From Neorhizobium huautlense (GTDB lineage: Bacteria; Pseudomonadota; Alphaproteobacteria; Rhizobiales; Rhizobiaceae), in contig NZ_PVBM01000010.1 in NCBI RefSeq assembly GCF_002968575.1, forward strand, positions 122,798 through 186,797: DNA of 64,000 nucleotides. Direction: 5' to 3'. Positions within the stretch are counted from its first letter, which is position 1, and each line of letters starts with the position of its first letter. A program made the position numbers and the translations under genes. The notes beneath the pieces were generated by a model. That model saw only the letters and a list, made by a program, of their open reading frames with translations. It searched no databases and was not told where the DNA came from. Shown here in pieces: positions 45,501-56,072 of this stretch.

Positions 45501-46283
45501 TTAGTTGCCGCCGTAGACGTCGAAGTCGAAATATTTGTCCTGGATCTGCTTGTATTTGCCGTTGGCGCGGATTGCAGCGATAGCGGCGGTGAACTTGTCG
45601 GCCAGTGCCTGTTCGCCCTTGCGCACGGCGACGCCGGCGCCTTCGCCGTTGATTTCCACGTCGACCGGAAGCGGCGCGAGAATCTTGCAGCACTTGCCGG
45701 CATCCGACTTCAGCCATTCCGAAAGCACGACGATATCGTCCACCACGCCATCGATGCGGCCGTTGGAAATGTCGAGCTTGTATTCGTCGGCGGTCGGATA
45801 AAGCTTCAGCTCGGAATCCGGCATGTGCTTTTCGGCATAGTTGGAGTGGGTCGTCGAGCCCTGGGCGCCGAGCGTCTTGCCCTTCAGCGACGCCGCCGAG
45901 GCGTCCTTGATCGGCGAATCCTTCGGCACGGCGATGGCCGGAGGCGTATTGTAATACTTCTTCGAGAAGGTGACCTGTTCCTTGCGTTCCGGCGTGATCG
46001 ACATGGAGGCGACGATCGCGTCGAACTTCTTCGACTGCAGCGCCGGAATGATGCCGTCCCAGTCATTGGTGACGAAGGTGCAGGTGACTTTCATCTCCTC
46101 GCACAACGCCTTGGCGATATCGATATCGAAGCCGGTGAGCTGGCCGTTGGCTTCGAGGTTGTTGAAGGGCGGATAGGCGCCTTCCGTGCCGATCACGAGC
46201 TTTTCCTGGGCCATGGCCGAGCCGGCAAAAAGCGACAGCGCGGCGATCGAGGCGGCGGCGAAGAATCGGGTGGAGATATTCAT
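45501..46283 (-). CDS. Polar amino-acid ABC substrate-binding protein
   Basis: 260 aa. A signal peptide (MNISTRFFAAASIAALSLFAGSAMA) is cleaved before QEKL. The mature protein has the family 3 pattern: GTEGAYPPFNNLEANGQLTGFDIDIAKALCEEM, then AIVASMSITPERKEQVTFS and LDISNGRIDGVVDD. It belongs to the HisJ/ArgT/opine group that binds basic amino acids or opines in the periplasm. First gene of a three-gene operon. Confidence 0.94.
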   Translation of the reverse strand: MNISTRFFAAASIAALSLFAGSAMAQEKLVIGTEGAYPPFNNLEANGQLTGFDIDIAKALCEEMKVTCTFVTNDWDGIIPALQSKKFDAIVASMSITPERKEQVTFSKKYYNTPPAIAVPKDSPIKDASAASLKGKTLGAQGSTTHSNYAEKHMPDSELKLYPTADEYKLDISNGRIDGVVDDIVVLSEWLKSDAGKCCKILAPLPVDVEINGEGAGVAVRKGEQALADKFTAAIAAIRANGKYKQIQDKYFDFDVYGGN

Positions 46284-46605
46284 GTGATCCTCTCTGTTGG
46301 CGGCCCGACGGCGTGTTCATCTTTTCTCGCCGCCAGGAAGCAGGGTGCAAGCCCTGTCTCAGCTTTTTAGATACCGGCTCGCGGGAAATTGCAACGGCAT
46401 ATTGCGTGCCTGCCAAAGGCCGTTTGCGTGCGAGTCACGGGTGGTCCCCGCGGATGAACGGCATATTCACGCGACGTTCAGGCAGGCGGCGACACCCTCG
46501 GGGAACCATTTCGGCTGGAGAACATTCAGTCGCCGCGTAAGTCCGCCCAAGCCGGCAATAAAGGACGCGCATGAAAGGGATGATACCCGAGAAGAGGAAA
46601 TGTCC
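46284..46605. other. Gene-free intergenic region
   Basis: The 322 bases between the divergent binding-protein and OmpA-family genes must hold both promoters. No conserved RNA, repeat or further gene was recognised. Confidence 0.4.
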
Positions 46606-48741
46606 ATGTCACAGAAATTCAGACTGTTCGCCAGTGTTGCGGTGCCGTTCGTGTCGCTGCCGCTGATGATCCAGCCGGTCGCGGCCTTGCCGCTCAAGCC
46701 CTCGGCGGACGCGAGCCCGATGTCTGGTGTGATCCAGGTCCAGCAAGAGGATCCGTTGATACTGAAGAAGCGGAAGGCGCAGGACGAAGAAGGCGGCGCG
46801 GAACAGCAGAAGCCGCGCCGCGAGCAGAGCGGCGGCGCAGAACAGGGCGGCGGAGAACGCCGACAGGCTCCGCAGGCTACGCAGGAAGAGCCGCCGCGGC
46901 GCCAGCGTCAGGCCGAACCGGAAGCTGCGCCCCGCGAAGCTCCGGCTGCCGAGGCGCCAGCCCGGGAACGGCCGCAGCGCCGCCAGCAGGCCGATCGGGA
47001 CCAGGGCGGCGGCGAACGTCCGCAGCGTCGTCAGCAGCAGGCTGATGAGGATCAGGGTGAGGGTATGCGCCCGCCGCAGCGCCGCCAGCAGCAGCAGGCT
47101 GCGCCGGAAACAAAACCTCCGGCCGCGCAGGAGACAGAGCAGCTGCGCCCGCCGGTAGCTCCGGAAGGCAATGACCGCCAGCAGCGCCGCAATGCACAGG
47201 ACAGGAACACGCCTCCCACGGAGAACCAGGCGGAAACGCCGAAGCCGCCGCGTGCCCAGGATCGTGCTGCGACTCCGCAGACCCAGCCCGAGCGTCCGCC
47301 GCGTGGCGATGCGCAGGGCCAGACGCCGGCCCCCGACAGCGGCACCGCGCAGGATGCCCGCCCGCGTCAGCCCGCCGCGGAAAGCCCGGCCATCGGAAAC
47401 CGTCAGGCCCAGGATCCGCAGCTTACCAGCCCTCCGGCAGGAGGCCAGCAGGCGGCACCTTCCCAACAGCCGACCCAGGATCAGCCAGCTCAATTGAGGG
47501 CTCAGCCACAACCGCCGCAAACGCCGGAACAGGTCGACCGCGCCCGCCAGATCGCGCGTGATCCGGCATCGGCCGGCGAAGGCGAGCAGGTCGTCCTGCC
47601 GGTCGAAAATGGTGCCGCAGTGCTCGACAGCGCCAAGGAACGGCCCCGGCGGGATGGCCAGCGGCCGCGCAGCCAGCCTGCGCAGCAGACCGACCAGCAG
47701 CAGCTTGCCCCTCCGACATCCGATGCCGAGGCGCAGACCCGCTCAACCTTCACCCCTGAGCAGGAGGAGCAGGTCCGCGCGATAATCGAAGAACGCGGCG
47801 AACGGCTCGAGGGTCGTCCCGAATTCGAGCGGCCGCAGGGATGGCGGTTCGGCGAAGAGGTCTCGCGCAGCAGGGATCGCGAACGGGATCGCGACGGTGC
47901 CCGCGTGATCATCTCGATCGACGACCAGAACTATGTCCGCCACGACGACAGCCGCCGTTTCTATGACCGGGACGGACGCCAGCCGGAATACGAACGGCTT
48001 CGTGACGGTCAGGTGCGTGAGGTCATCATACGCGATGACGGAACCCGGATCGTCACCATCCGCAACCGCTACGGCGAGATCGTCCGACGGACCCGCGTTG
48101 TCCGGGGCGGCGACGAATACGTGCTGTACTACGCGCCGGAACTGGTGGAAGCGCGCCGTGGTCCCGACTATGTCTGGCGTGACCCGGGCGAGGATCTGCC
48201 GCCGATGCGGTTGACGGTGCCGATCGACAACTACATCATCGACACGTCGAGCGAACCGGACCGCGACTACTACGAGTTCCTGGAGCAGCCGCCGGTCGAA
48301 CGTGTGGAACGCGTCTATACGCTGGACGAGGTCCGCTATTCCGCCCGCATTCGTGACAAGGTGCCGCGTATTGATCTCGATACCATCACCTTCGCCACGG
48401 GCAGCGCCGAAATCCCGATGAACCAGGCCAGCTCGCTTCGCAAGGTTGCCGAGGCGATCAACAAGGTACTCGAGAAGGATCCGTCCGAAACCTTCCTGAT
48501 CGAAGGCCATACGGATGCGGTCGGCGGCGACCAGGATAACCTCATCCTGTCCGACGAACGTGCTGAAAGCGTTGCCCGTGTGCTGACCGATGCCTTCGGT
48601 ATCCCCCCGGAAAACCTGACGACGCAAGGCTACGGGGAACAGTATCTGAAGGTGAACACGGATGGACCGAACCAGGAAAATCGCCGGGTCACCGTCCGCC
48701 GCATCACCCCTCTGGTGAAGCCGGTCGCCTCGAACCGGTAA
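46606..48741 (+). CDS. OmpA-family protein with long Pro/Gln/Arg-rich linker
   Basis: 711 aa from ATG 46606 (GAAGAGGA spacing favours it over 46600). A signal peptide ends near PVAALP. Residues ~50-400 are low complexity, with many Q, R, P, E and G, and should be disordered. Repeated units such as RPQRRQQAD recur in it. A folded middle region (~410-580) contains VSRSRDRERDRD and tyrosine-rich RDYYEFLEQPP. The C-terminal OmpA domain (DTITFATGSAEIPMNQ, IEGHTDAVGGDQDN, YGEQYLKVNTDGPNQENRRV) should bind peptidoglycan. Rhizobial proteins of this type are common; a tether role is inferred. Confidence 0.87.
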   Translation: MSQKFRLFASVAVPFVSLPLMIQPVAALPLKPSADASPMSGVIQVQQEDPLILKKRKAQDEEGGAEQQKPRREQSGGAEQGGGERRQAPQATQEEPPRRQRQAEPEAAPREAPAAEAPARERPQRRQQADRDQGGGERPQRRQQQADEDQGEGMRPPQRRQQQQAAPETKPPAAQETEQLRPPVAPEGNDRQQRRNAQDRNTPPTENQAETPKPPRAQDRAATPQTQPERPPRGDAQGQTPAPDSGTAQDARPRQPAAESPAIGNRQAQDPQLTSPPAGGQQAAPSQQPTQDQPAQLRAQPQPPQTPEQVDRARQIARDPASAGEGEQVVLPVENGAAVLDSAKERPRRDGQRPRSQPAQQTDQQQLAPPTSDAEAQTRSTFTPEQEEQVRAIIEERGERLEGRPEFERPQGWRFGEEVSRSRDRERDRDGARVIISIDDQNYVRHDDSRRFYDRDGRQPEYERLRDGQVREVIIRDDGTRIVTIRNRYGEIVRRTRVVRGGDEYVLYYAPELVEARRGPDYVWRDPGEDLPPMRLTVPIDNYIIDTSSEPDRDYYEFLEQPPVERVERVYTLDEVRYSARIRDKVPRIDLDTITFATGSAEIPMNQASSLRKVAEAINKVLEKDPSETFLIEGHTDAVGGDQDNLILSDERAESVARVLTDAFGIPPENLTTQGYGEQYLKVNTDGPNQENRRVTVRRITPLVKPVASNR

Positions 48742-48763
48742 CCGATGATCGGAAACGAATGGA

Positions 48764-48790
48764 GCCGCCGGAGCGATTCGGCGGCTTTTT
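48764..48790 (+). terminator. Rho-independent terminator after the OmpA-family gene
   Basis: GCCGCCG, an 8-base loop and CGGCGGC are followed by TTTTT, 22 bases after the stop; it touches the 3' end of mobB on the other strand. Confidence 0.85.
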
Positions 48791-49305
48791 CATTTGGCGG
48801 CAAGTCCGGTTATGCGCAGAATGAAATCGGCGATGGCTGCCGTATCGCCGAGATCGAAGACTGGCAGCGTCGTGTCGGCCACCGGGTGGTCGGCGGCAAT
48901 TGCGACGATGTGCGGATCGGCGGGAGAAAGCGGTTCCCGGCTTTTCGCCTCGAGACGCCGCAATTCGATTTTCGGCACGGGCTCACGCTTGTAACCCTCG
49001 ATCAGCACGAGGTCGCAAGGCGCAAGACGACCCAGTATCTCCTCAAGGCTCGGCTCGCTCTCCTCGCGGAGTTCGTGCATGATCGCAAAGCGCTTGCCGG
49101 AGACGATCGCCACTTCGAGCGCGCCCGCCTCCCGATGACGGAAGGAATCGGCGCCCGGCTTGTCTATGTCGAAGTCGTGATGGGCATGCTTGATCGTTGA
49201 AATCCTGTAGCCGCGAGCGGTCAGTTCGCGAACCAGCCGCTCGGTCAGGCCCGTCTTGCCGGAATTCTTCCAGCCGGAAATACCGAAGACGCGGTGAGGG
49301 GTCAT
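48790..49305 (-). CDS. mobB: Molybdopterin-guanine dinucleotide biosynthesis adapter MobB
   Basis: 171 aa. P-loop GWKNSGKTGLTERLV near the N-terminus; KHAHHDFDIDKPGADSFRHREAGA and LVLIEGYKREPVPKIELRR follow, all classical for MobB. It is a GTP-binding helper in attaching GMP to molybdopterin by MobA. Overlaps mobA by 4 bases. Confidence 0.96.
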   Translation of the reverse strand: MTPHRVFGISGWKNSGKTGLTERLVRELTARGYRISTIKHAHHDFDIDKPGADSFRHREAGALEVAIVSGKRFAIMHELREESEPSLEEILGRLAPCDLVLIEGYKREPVPKIELRRLEAKSREPLSPADPHIVAIAADHPVADTTLPVFDLGDTAAIADFILRITGLAAK

Positions 49306-49928
49306 GCGAGCATTTCCGCAAAGCGTTGGGCCTCTTCGAGATCCTGCGGCGTGTTGATGTTGAAAAACGGGTCGAGCGGGCCGAAGTCCGTCTCGACCAT
49401 CGGAAAATCGACCGTCACCAGCCGATGACGCTGGAGGAAAGCCTTGATCCGGCGGTTCTCCGGGTTCGAAAGCCAGTCTTCCAGATCGTCGGCGATGGCC
49501 AGCGGCCAGAGCGCGAATACCGGATGATCGCGCCCGCCGGAAGCCGTGATGACGATCGTCATCGCATCATCGGCTCCCGCCTGAAGGCGGGCGGCGAGGT
49601 CAGCCGGAAAGAAGGGGCTATCGGAGGGCACCGTCAGGAGATGCGTCGCGGGCAAACCGTGGTCGACGACATCGCGGAGTCCGGAGAGGACGCCGGCAAG
49701 CGGGCCGGCCTGGCTGCCCGTCAGGTCAGGCACGAGGCGCAGACCAAGCGGGTTGGGAAACCCCTTCGGGGCGTTAAAGATAACCTCGCAAACCTGGGAC
49801 TTGAGGCGCCGGACCGTGTGACCGAGGATGCTGTCGCCTCCGATCTTGAGAAATGCTTTGTCGGTTCCCATGCGGCTCGACTTGCCGCCTGCGAGGATCA
49901 GGCCGGGAGGTGCGCCGACGTGGCTCAT
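49302..49928 (-). CDS. mobA: Molybdenum cofactor guanylyltransferase MobA
   Basis: 208 aa. The nucleotidyltransferase start GLILAGGKSSRMGTDKAFL is diagnostic. It transfers GMP to Mo-molybdopterin to form the bis-MGD cofactor used by DMSO-reductase-family enzymes. It overlaps the MFS gene upstream by one base (TGATG) and mobB downstream by four, so it is translated in a tight unit. Confidence 0.97.
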   Translation of the reverse strand: MSHVGAPPGLILAGGKSSRMGTDKAFLKIGGDSILGHTVRRLKSQVCEVIFNAPKGFPNPLGLRLVPDLTGSQAGPLAGVLSGLRDVVDHGLPATHLLTVPSDSPFFPADLAARLQAGADDAMTIVITASGGRDHPVFALWPLAIADDLEDWLSNPENRRIKAFLQRHRLVTVDFPMVETDFGPLDPFFNINTPQDLEEAQRFAEMLA

Positions 49929-51154
49929 CAGTCACCACCTCCGCTGACCAGGGCCCCTTCGCGGCGATCGACCTGCCGGACATATTCCGTGGCGGCGACC
50001 GCCAAGAGCGTGGAGATCCCCATCACGGCAAGCACCGGCATGGCGCCGTTGGAGTCTTTCAGGACGGCTGCTGCAAGTGTCGACATCGCAGCCCCGCCGC
50101 CGACGGTGATCGCGCCGCCGAGGCCGGAGGCGGAGCCGGCCAGCCGCGGACGCACGCTCACCACCCCCGCATTGGAACTCGGCAGCGTCAGGCCGTTGCC
50201 GACGCCGGTGAGCGCCAGTGGAGCGAAGAAGGCCGTGGCGGATGCCACGCCGCCCAGCTGCAGCGCCGCGGCAATGCCGATGCCGATCATGCTGACGACG
50301 CTGCCGGAGAACATCATGGTCATGGTGCCGAAACGGCGCGTATAGCGGCCGGAGATGAAGTTGCCGACCATGTAGCCGGCAGCGATCAGGAAGAACTGCA
50401 CGCCGAGCATCGTGGGCGTCAGGTGATAGATCGCAGTGCCGATAAACGGTGCGCCGCCGAGAAAGGCGAAGAAAACGCCGGAGGAAAAGGTCGAAGTCAG
50501 CGTGTAACCCCAGAAGCGGCGGGATCGCAGGAGGTCCGGCCAGCTGCGGAACTGCGCGGTAAAGCTCGCGGCAGGCGTCATGTTCGTTTCCCCGAGATCG
50601 GCGGAAACCAGCATGAGCGTCAGCAGCCCGAGCCCCAGCATCAATATGAAGTTGGATTCCCAGCCGAACAGGTCGTTGAGCGTGCCACCGACGGTAGGGG
50701 CGACCATGGGTATCAGCGACATGCCCATGGTCACGTAGGCGATCATCGACGCGGCGCCTTCCATCGGCACCGTGTCGCGGATGATGGCGCGTGGCAGCAC
50801 GAAGCCGGCGACGACCGCCGTCTGCAAGAGCCGGCCGATCATGAAGACCGTGACGGTCTGTGCAAAAAGACAGATCAGCGTACCGATCAGCAGGATGACG
50901 ATGCTGCCGATCATCACTCGCCGACGGCCGAAGATGTCGGAAAGCGGGCCGAGCACCAGCTGCAGCAGCGCCGTTCCGGCGATGTAGCCGGAGACGGCGA
51001 ACTGCATGACCGCGTAATCGGTGCCGAAATACGCTGCCATGGCGGAAAGCGAAGGAAGAATGATGTTGAGCGACAGGGCGCCGAGCCCCGCGCAGACGAC
51101 CAGCGTCGTGATGTGCGGCGGGGTCCGTCTGTCCAGAAACCGGGTTTCCTGCAC
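49928..51154 (-). CDS. MFS multidrug transporter, Bcr/CflA type
   Basis: 408 aa with about 12 membrane helices. The Bcr/CflA pattern appears as LVLGPLSDIFGRRRVMIG in the 2-3 loop. It exports drugs by proton antiport. Unusually it is the first gene of the mobA-mobB unit, overlapping mobA by one base; no functional link is known. Confidence 0.92.
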   Translation of the reverse strand: MQETRFLDRRTPPHITTLVVCAGLGALSLNIILPSLSAMAAYFGTDYAVMQFAVSGYIAGTALLQLVLGPLSDIFGRRRVMIGSIVILLIGTLICLFAQTVTVFMIGRLLQTAVVAGFVLPRAIIRDTVPMEGAASMIAYVTMGMSLIPMVAPTVGGTLNDLFGWESNFILMLGLGLLTLMLVSADLGETNMTPAASFTAQFRSWPDLLRSRRFWGYTLTSTFSSGVFFAFLGGAPFIGTAIYHLTPTMLGVQFFLIAAGYMVGNFISGRYTRRFGTMTMMFSGSVVSMIGIGIAAALQLGGVASATAFFAPLALTGVGNGLTLPSSNAGVVSVRPRLAGSASGLGGAITVGGGAAMSTLAAAVLKDSNGAMPVLAVMGISTLLAVAATEYVRQVDRREGALVSGGGD

Positions 51155-51184
51155 GTCGTCTCCTCTTCGAGCGGTCCGTTCCCG

Positions 51185-52090
51185 TCAGGGCGGCGGCGCG
51201 GCGGTTGCTTTTTCGGCCACAGAAACCTGCCGCTTTCGTTCGCGATAGAATGTATAGAGGCCGGAGCCGATGACGACGACCGCTCCGGTGAGCATGTAAA
51301 TATTGGGCCGCTCTCCGAAAAAGAAGATCCCGATGGCAAGCGCCCAGAGCAGGCCGGTGTAGCGGAAGGGGGCGACGAATGAAATCTCGCCGCTGCGCAT
51401 GGATTTGATGACCGTCTGGTAACCGGCAAAGACGAGAACCGAGGCAAGAGCCAGATAGGTGAATGCGCCGGCGCTGACCGGTTGCCACCCGCCCATGGGC
51501 ACGATCAGCAGAGCCCCGATGACGGTATTGGCGAAAGAGGTGAAGAGCGTCACGCTGATGGTCGGTATGTCGGCTTTGAGCCGCCTCGTCGTCAGATCGC
51601 GACTGGCGGTGAAGAAGACGGCTGCGACGGCAAGCAGCGCCGCCGGCGTAAAACCTTCAGGACCCGGTCGGATGATGATGAGGACGCCGACAAAACCGAC
51701 GGCAATCGCCGTCCAGCGCCTCCAGCCCACGGGCTCGCCGAGGAAAAGCGCCGCACCTAACGTTACGGCAAGCGGCAGCGACTGCATGATCGATGATGCG
51801 GCCGCAAATTCGATATGGGCGAGTGCCGAGAGGAAGGTGAGGGTGGCGCCCAGTTCGAAGAGCGTGCGCAGCAGCACGAGCGGGTGCGCGATGGCTTTGA
51901 ATGACATCGTTACGCCGAGATAACGGGCAATTCCGTAGACGAGCAGCGTCGTCATGACCCCGCGCACGGTCATGATCTGGGGTATGCTGAGTTCCGAGGT
52001 AACGGCTTTGACCAGGGCGTCGTTGAAGGTGAAAGCGGCCATTGCGAGCGACATGAAGAGCGCGCCTCGCGAATTTTCCGACGATGCCAT
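51185..52090 (-). CDS. EamA/DMT-family transporter
   Basis: 301 aa with ten membrane helices in two EamA repeats (first: ALFMSLAMAAFTFNDALVKA; second: RDLTTRRLKADIPTISVTLF). RhtA/RarD-type proteins export metabolites or amino acids. It is 30 bases upstream of the MFS gene on the same strand, so it may head the same transcript (EamA-MFS-mobA-mobB). Confidence 0.9.
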   Translation of the reverse strand: MASSENSRGALFMSLAMAAFTFNDALVKAVTSELSIPQIMTVRGVMTTLLVYGIARYLGVTMSFKAIAHPLVLLRTLFELGATLTFLSALAHIEFAAASSIMQSLPLAVTLGAALFLGEPVGWRRWTAIAVGFVGVLIIIRPGPEGFTPAALLAVAAVFFTASRDLTTRRLKADIPTISVTLFTSFANTVIGALLIVPMGGWQPVSAGAFTYLALASVLVFAGYQTVIKSMRSGEISFVAPFRYTGLLWALAIGIFFFGERPNIYMLTGAVVVIGSGLYTFYRERKRQVSVAEKATAAPPP

Positions 52091-52372
52091 TGCCGATTCC
52101 TTCCGTAACCACGGTGTCTTAAAGCAATGGCTTACCCCTCGCCAGCCCGATCGCGTCCCGGGCGGTACTGTTTTGGCCGGTGCAGGAAAGCTTGCCCCGA
52201 TAGGTGGGCGGATGTGGCAAAAGAGAGATATCGGGTTGTGAGTTAACCCTTGTTCAACTGAAAAGTCCGACTGTAGCGGCAATCATTCCCGCATGAGGCT
52301 GGAATCGTGCCGTTGCCGTTTCGCGAATGCCATGAACCGCGAACCCGGTACCTGATTGCAGTTGGGGAACAC

Positions 52373-54937
52373 ATGTCTTTCATCGATCGCCTTCTTCAGA
52401 GCCGCAGGATCGTCACCAAGGTTCTTCTGTTCGTCATACCGCTGATTCTGTTGATCGCCGGCGTCGGGCTTGCCGGTTATTACACAGCCAACATGCTCAA
52501 CGGCCATATGACGGTCACGCGGGCGACGATCGAAAACATCGGCGATTTTGAGCATCTGCAGGCATCCCTGCAGGCCTTTACCGAGGCCCCGGACGAGGCG
52601 TCGCTGACAGCCTTGCGTGGAGGCATCGACCGGCAGAGCAAGGGCGTCGCCAATCTCGAGGCGCTCCTGGCGAACGAAGGCGACCGAAGCCGCGTCGCCG
52701 TGGTGGCCGCACTTGCCGGCAAGCTTTCCGCCAACACCGACACGCTCTGGGCCGTGGAGCAGAAGCGCAAGCAGAACGTGGCCGCCATCAACGAGATCCT
52801 GAATGGCGTGCGCGGCGCCGCAACGGGCGTCGACAAACAGGTCGAGGTGATCCAGAAACAGTTCGACGGCAAGGAGCGCTTCGCCAAGAAGCTGCTTTTC
52901 GAGGCTTTCGCCTACCGGTCGATCGCCCGCCGGCTGGAAAACCTGCGCACCGCCGTCAGGGCGGCCGACAGCGATGAGGGCACGGTCAAGGCCGGCTCTC
53001 TCTATGGCGAGACCTTGAAGAACGAGTTCGCCAAGATCGAGAGCATGTTGTCGTCCAACGGGCGCACGGCGATGCAGCCTATCCAGCAGGCGACCGACAG
53101 CTTCCTCGCAATCGTCAACGGAAGCCAGACCGCAACGGAAAAGGCTCAAGCCATGCGGGTCGCCGCAAGCGCCTTCATGAAGCCGCAGGGCGACCTCAAC
53201 GCGGATGTCACCAAGAAATCCGGCGACGCATCCGAGCGATTTGTCGAGCTTGAAGGCGAGATCGCCGCTCTAAAGAGCGTTCTCGAACAGATCGATCTGT
53301 CGCTCCAGCTGGCCAACGCCTTGCAGCTTCACACGGAGCGTTTCGTCACAAATCCCGGCAAGGAATCCCGCGCTCTCATCGCGTCCGATATCGAAGGCCT
53401 GCGCTCGACCAGCGCCAAGGTTTCCGATCTCAATCCGCGCAACGCGGCCACGCGGGATTTCGGCGCCACACTCGACAAGCTGCTGGGAACGCTGGGGCAG
53501 CGCGCCGACGAGATGCTTGCGATCACGCAGGAATGGGCCGGCGCACGAGCCGCCGCGACCGAAACGCTGACCGCGGGCATGGCGGGCCTGAAGAATTTCG
53601 TCGCCCAGGCCCAGGAAGTCGGCAAGGAAGATAGCGAACGCTCCGCCCAGCTTTCCGTCATCGCCATGGTGGTCGGCACGGTGCTGGCGATTGCGGGCGG
53701 GCTGATGCTGGTCGAAACCCTGCGCGGGCCGCTGCGGCGCGTCACCGACATCATGAAGCGGCTTGCCGACGGGGACCTCGAAGTGAAGATCGAGGGACGG
53801 GAGCGGGGCGACGAGATCGGCGACATGGTCCGCTCGGTCACCGTCTTCCGCGATGCCGCGCTCGAAAACGTCCGGCTGGAACAGGAAGCGGCAGCGGCCC
53901 GTGATCTCTCGACGGCGGAGGCCGAACGCCGTGCGGCAGACCGGGCCCGGATCGCTGCCGAGCAGCGGCAGGCCCTGAGTGCGCTTTCGGAGGCCCTGGG
54001 CCAGCTCGCCGAGGGCGATCTGGAGCGCAGCATGGAAGAGAACCTGCCCGAAGATTTCGTGGAGATGGCACGGACCTACAATCAGGCCGTCGAGGCGCTC
54101 CGCGCGACGCTTGCCGATGTCCGTTCCACCGCCGAAGATATCAACGGCGGCACGGGCAATCTTGCGGCCTCGGCGGATGATCTTGCCCGCCGCACCGAAC
54201 AGCAGGCTGCGGCGTTGGAACAGAGTTCGCGTGCGCTGCGCCAGCTGAGCGACATCGTCCGGACAACCGCTGAAAGCGCCCGCCAGACCTCCGTTTCCGT
54301 CAACGAGACAGAGGAGTTCGCGGTGCGCTCCGGCGAGGTCGTGGCCCGCGCAGTCGACGCCATGGGCGAGATCAGCCGCTCGTCTGAAAAGATCGCCACG
54401 ATCATCGGCGTGATCGACGAAATCGCCTTCCAGACCAATCTTCTGGCACTCAATGCAGGCGTCGAGGCCGCGCGGGCAGGCGAGGCGGGCCGAGGCTTTG
54501 CCGTTGTTGCTCAGGAGGTGCGTGAACTGGCCCAGCGCTGCGCGGGAGCGGCTCGCGAGATCAAGGGCCTGATCTCGGCAAGTTCAACCCAGGTGCAAAG
54601 CGGCGTGCATCTGGTCGAAGAAACCGGCACGGCACTCACGGAGATCATCGGCCACATTACCGATGTCCGCAAACTCGTGGCCCAGATCTCTGCAGCCACC
54701 GGCGAACAGTCGACCGGCATCAGCGAAGTCACCAGCGCCGTGCACGAAGTGGAACTGATCACCCAGCAAAACGCCGCCATGGTCGAGGAGAACAATGCCG
54801 AAATCCATGGCCTGCGCCAGCGCGTCGAGACGCTGTCGGAGAAGATCGAGCGCTTCAGGACCGGAGATGCAGGCCCGAAGTTTTATGCTGGCAACCATCA
54901 CCACCGGGCAGACAATCGCCGCCGCGGTGCTGCCTGA
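52373..54937 (+). CDS. Methyl-accepting chemotaxis protein with helical periplasmic sensor
   Basis: 854 aa. TM1 (residues ~16-40) is followed by a ~400-residue, all-helical periplasmic region resembling HBM-type sensors. TM2 is at ~445-465, followed by HAMP domains ([30 protein letters not shown]) and the signalling hairpin with [22 protein letters not shown]. It signals to CheA. The sensor is unusually long. A bidirectional terminator follows. Confidence 0.93.
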   Translation: MSFIDRLLQSRRIVTKVLLFVIPLILLIAGVGLAGYYTANMLNGHMTVTRATIENIGDFEHLQASLQAFTEAPDEASLTALRGGIDRQSKGVANLEALLANEGDRSRVAVVAALAGKLSANTDTLWAVEQKRKQNVAAINEILNGVRGAATGVDKQVEVIQKQFDGKERFAKKLLFEAFAYRSIARRLENLRTAVRAADSDEGTVKAGSLYGETLKNEFAKIESMLSSNGRTAMQPIQQATDSFLAIVNGSQTATEKAQAMRVAASAFMKPQGDLNADVTKKSGDASERFVELEGEIAALKSVLEQIDLSLQLANALQLHTERFVTNPGKESRALIASDIEGLRSTSAKVSDLNPRNAATRDFGATLDKLLGTLGQRADEMLAITQEWAGARAAATETLTAGMAGLKNFVAQAQEVGKEDSERSAQLSVIAMVVGTVLAIAGGLMLVETLRGPLRRVTDIMKRLADGDLEVKIEGRERGDEIGDMVRSVTVFRDAALENVRLEQEAAAARDLSTAEAERRAADRARIAAEQRQALSALSEALGQLAEGDLERSMEENLPEDFVEMARTYNQAVEALRATLADVRSTAEDINGGTGNLAASADDLARRTEQQAAALEQSSRALRQLSDIVRTTAESARQTSVSVNETEEFAVRSGEVVARAVDAMGEISRSSEKIATIIGVIDEIAFQTNLLALNAGVEAARAGEAGRGFAVVAQEVRELAQRCAGAAREIKGLISASSTQVQSGVHLVEETGTALTEIIGHITDVRKLVAQISAATGEQSTGISEVTSAVHEVELITQQNAAMVEENNAEIHGLRQRVETLSEKIERFRTGDAGPKFYAGNHHHRADNRRRGAA

Positions 54938-54960
54938 ACGCCTTTCGGTCGCTTAACCAA

Positions 54961-54992
54961 AAAAAGCCGGGGTCTCGAAGCCCCGGCTTTTT
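54961..54992. terminator. Bidirectional terminator between chemoreceptor and moaA
   Basis: AAAAA-GCCGGGG, an 8-base loop and CCCCGGC-TTTTT serve both the plus-strand chemoreceptor gene and the minus-strand moaA. Confidence 0.85.
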
Positions 54993-55022
54993 GCTGTCCT
55001 ATAACGGGCAGAGAACGCGAGC

Positions 55023-56072
55023 TCAGCCCCCGGTAACGCTCATATGGCGGGCGACGGCGGGCCGGTTGTGCTGGCGGTCGATAATGAAGTCGTGGCCCTT
55101 GGGTTTGCGGGTGATGGCTTCGTCGATCGCCGCGGACAGATAGTCGTCGCTGTCGGAGGCGCGCAGCGCCGTGCGCAGGTCCGCCGCATCGTTCTGGCCG
55201 AGGCACATGTAGAGCGTGCCGGTGCAGGTCAGCCGCACGCGATTGCAGCTCTCGCAGAAATTATGCGTCATCGGCGTGATGAAGCCGAGCCGCCCACCGG
55301 TCTCCCTGACCTCGACATATCGTGCAGGCCCGCCCGTCTTGTAGGGAATCTCGGTCAGCGTGAACTGTTCTTCGAGATCGGCGCGCAGCTTCGACAGCGG
55401 CAGATACCGGTCGGTCCGGTCTTCGTCGATCTCGCCCATCGGCATGGTTTCGATGACTGTCAGGTCCATGCCGCGGCCGTGGGCGAAGCGCAGCATGTCG
55501 GCGATTTCAAACTCGTTGAAATCCTTGAGCGCAACCGCGTTGAGTTTGATCTTCAGGCCGGCCTTCTGGGCAGCTTCGATGCCCTCCATCACCTTGCTGA
55601 ACTCGCCCCAGCGGGTCACCGCCTTGAATTTGACGGGATCGAGCGTGTCGAGAGAAACATTGATGCGCCGAACGCCGCAGTCGTACAATTCGTCCGCATG
55701 TCGGGCGAGCTGGGAGCCGTTGGTGGTGATCGTCAGCTCGTCGAGTTTGCCCGCATGGACTTGTGCGCCGAGCTCACGGACGAGGAACATGATGTTCTTG
55801 CGCACCAGCGGCTCGCCGCCCGTCAGCCTGATCTTGCGCACGCCCTTGGCGATGAAGGCGGAACAGAGCCTGTTCAGCTCCTCGAGCGTCAGGAGGTCCT
55901 TCTTCGGCAGGAAGGTCATGTGCTCCGCCATGCAATAGGTGCAGCGGAAGTCGCAGCGATCTGTGACAGAGACGCGCAGATAGGTGACCGCGCGCCCGAA
56001 CGGATCGATCATCGGTGCCTTGTCGGCGACAACTGGCGCTGCGCCTCCGATCGGACCTGTGAAGCTGTTCAC
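55023..56072 (-). CDS. moaA: GTP 3',8-cyclase MoaA
   Basis: 349 aa. The radical-SAM cluster motif is CDFRCTYC (residues ~39-46). The C-terminal second cluster has Cys residues in [16 protein letters not shown]. The conserved end is GG. It converts GTP to cyclic dehydro-GTP, the first step of molybdenum cofactor synthesis. moaC and other moa genes are not in this window. Confidence 0.97.
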   Translation of the reverse strand: MNSFTGPIGGAAPVVADKAPMIDPFGRAVTYLRVSVTDRCDFRCTYCMAEHMTFLPKKDLLTLEELNRLCSAFIAKGVRKIRLTGGEPLVRKNIMFLVRELGAQVHAGKLDELTITTNGSQLARHADELYDCGVRRINVSLDTLDPVKFKAVTRWGEFSKVMEGIEAAQKAGLKIKLNAVALKDFNEFEIADMLRFAHGRGMDLTVIETMPMGEIDEDRTDRYLPLSKLRADLEEQFTLTEIPYKTGGPARYVEVRETGGRLGFITPMTHNFCESCNRVRLTCTGTLYMCLGQNDAADLRTALRASDSDDYLSAAIDEAITRKPKGHDFIIDRQHNRPAVARHMSVTGG

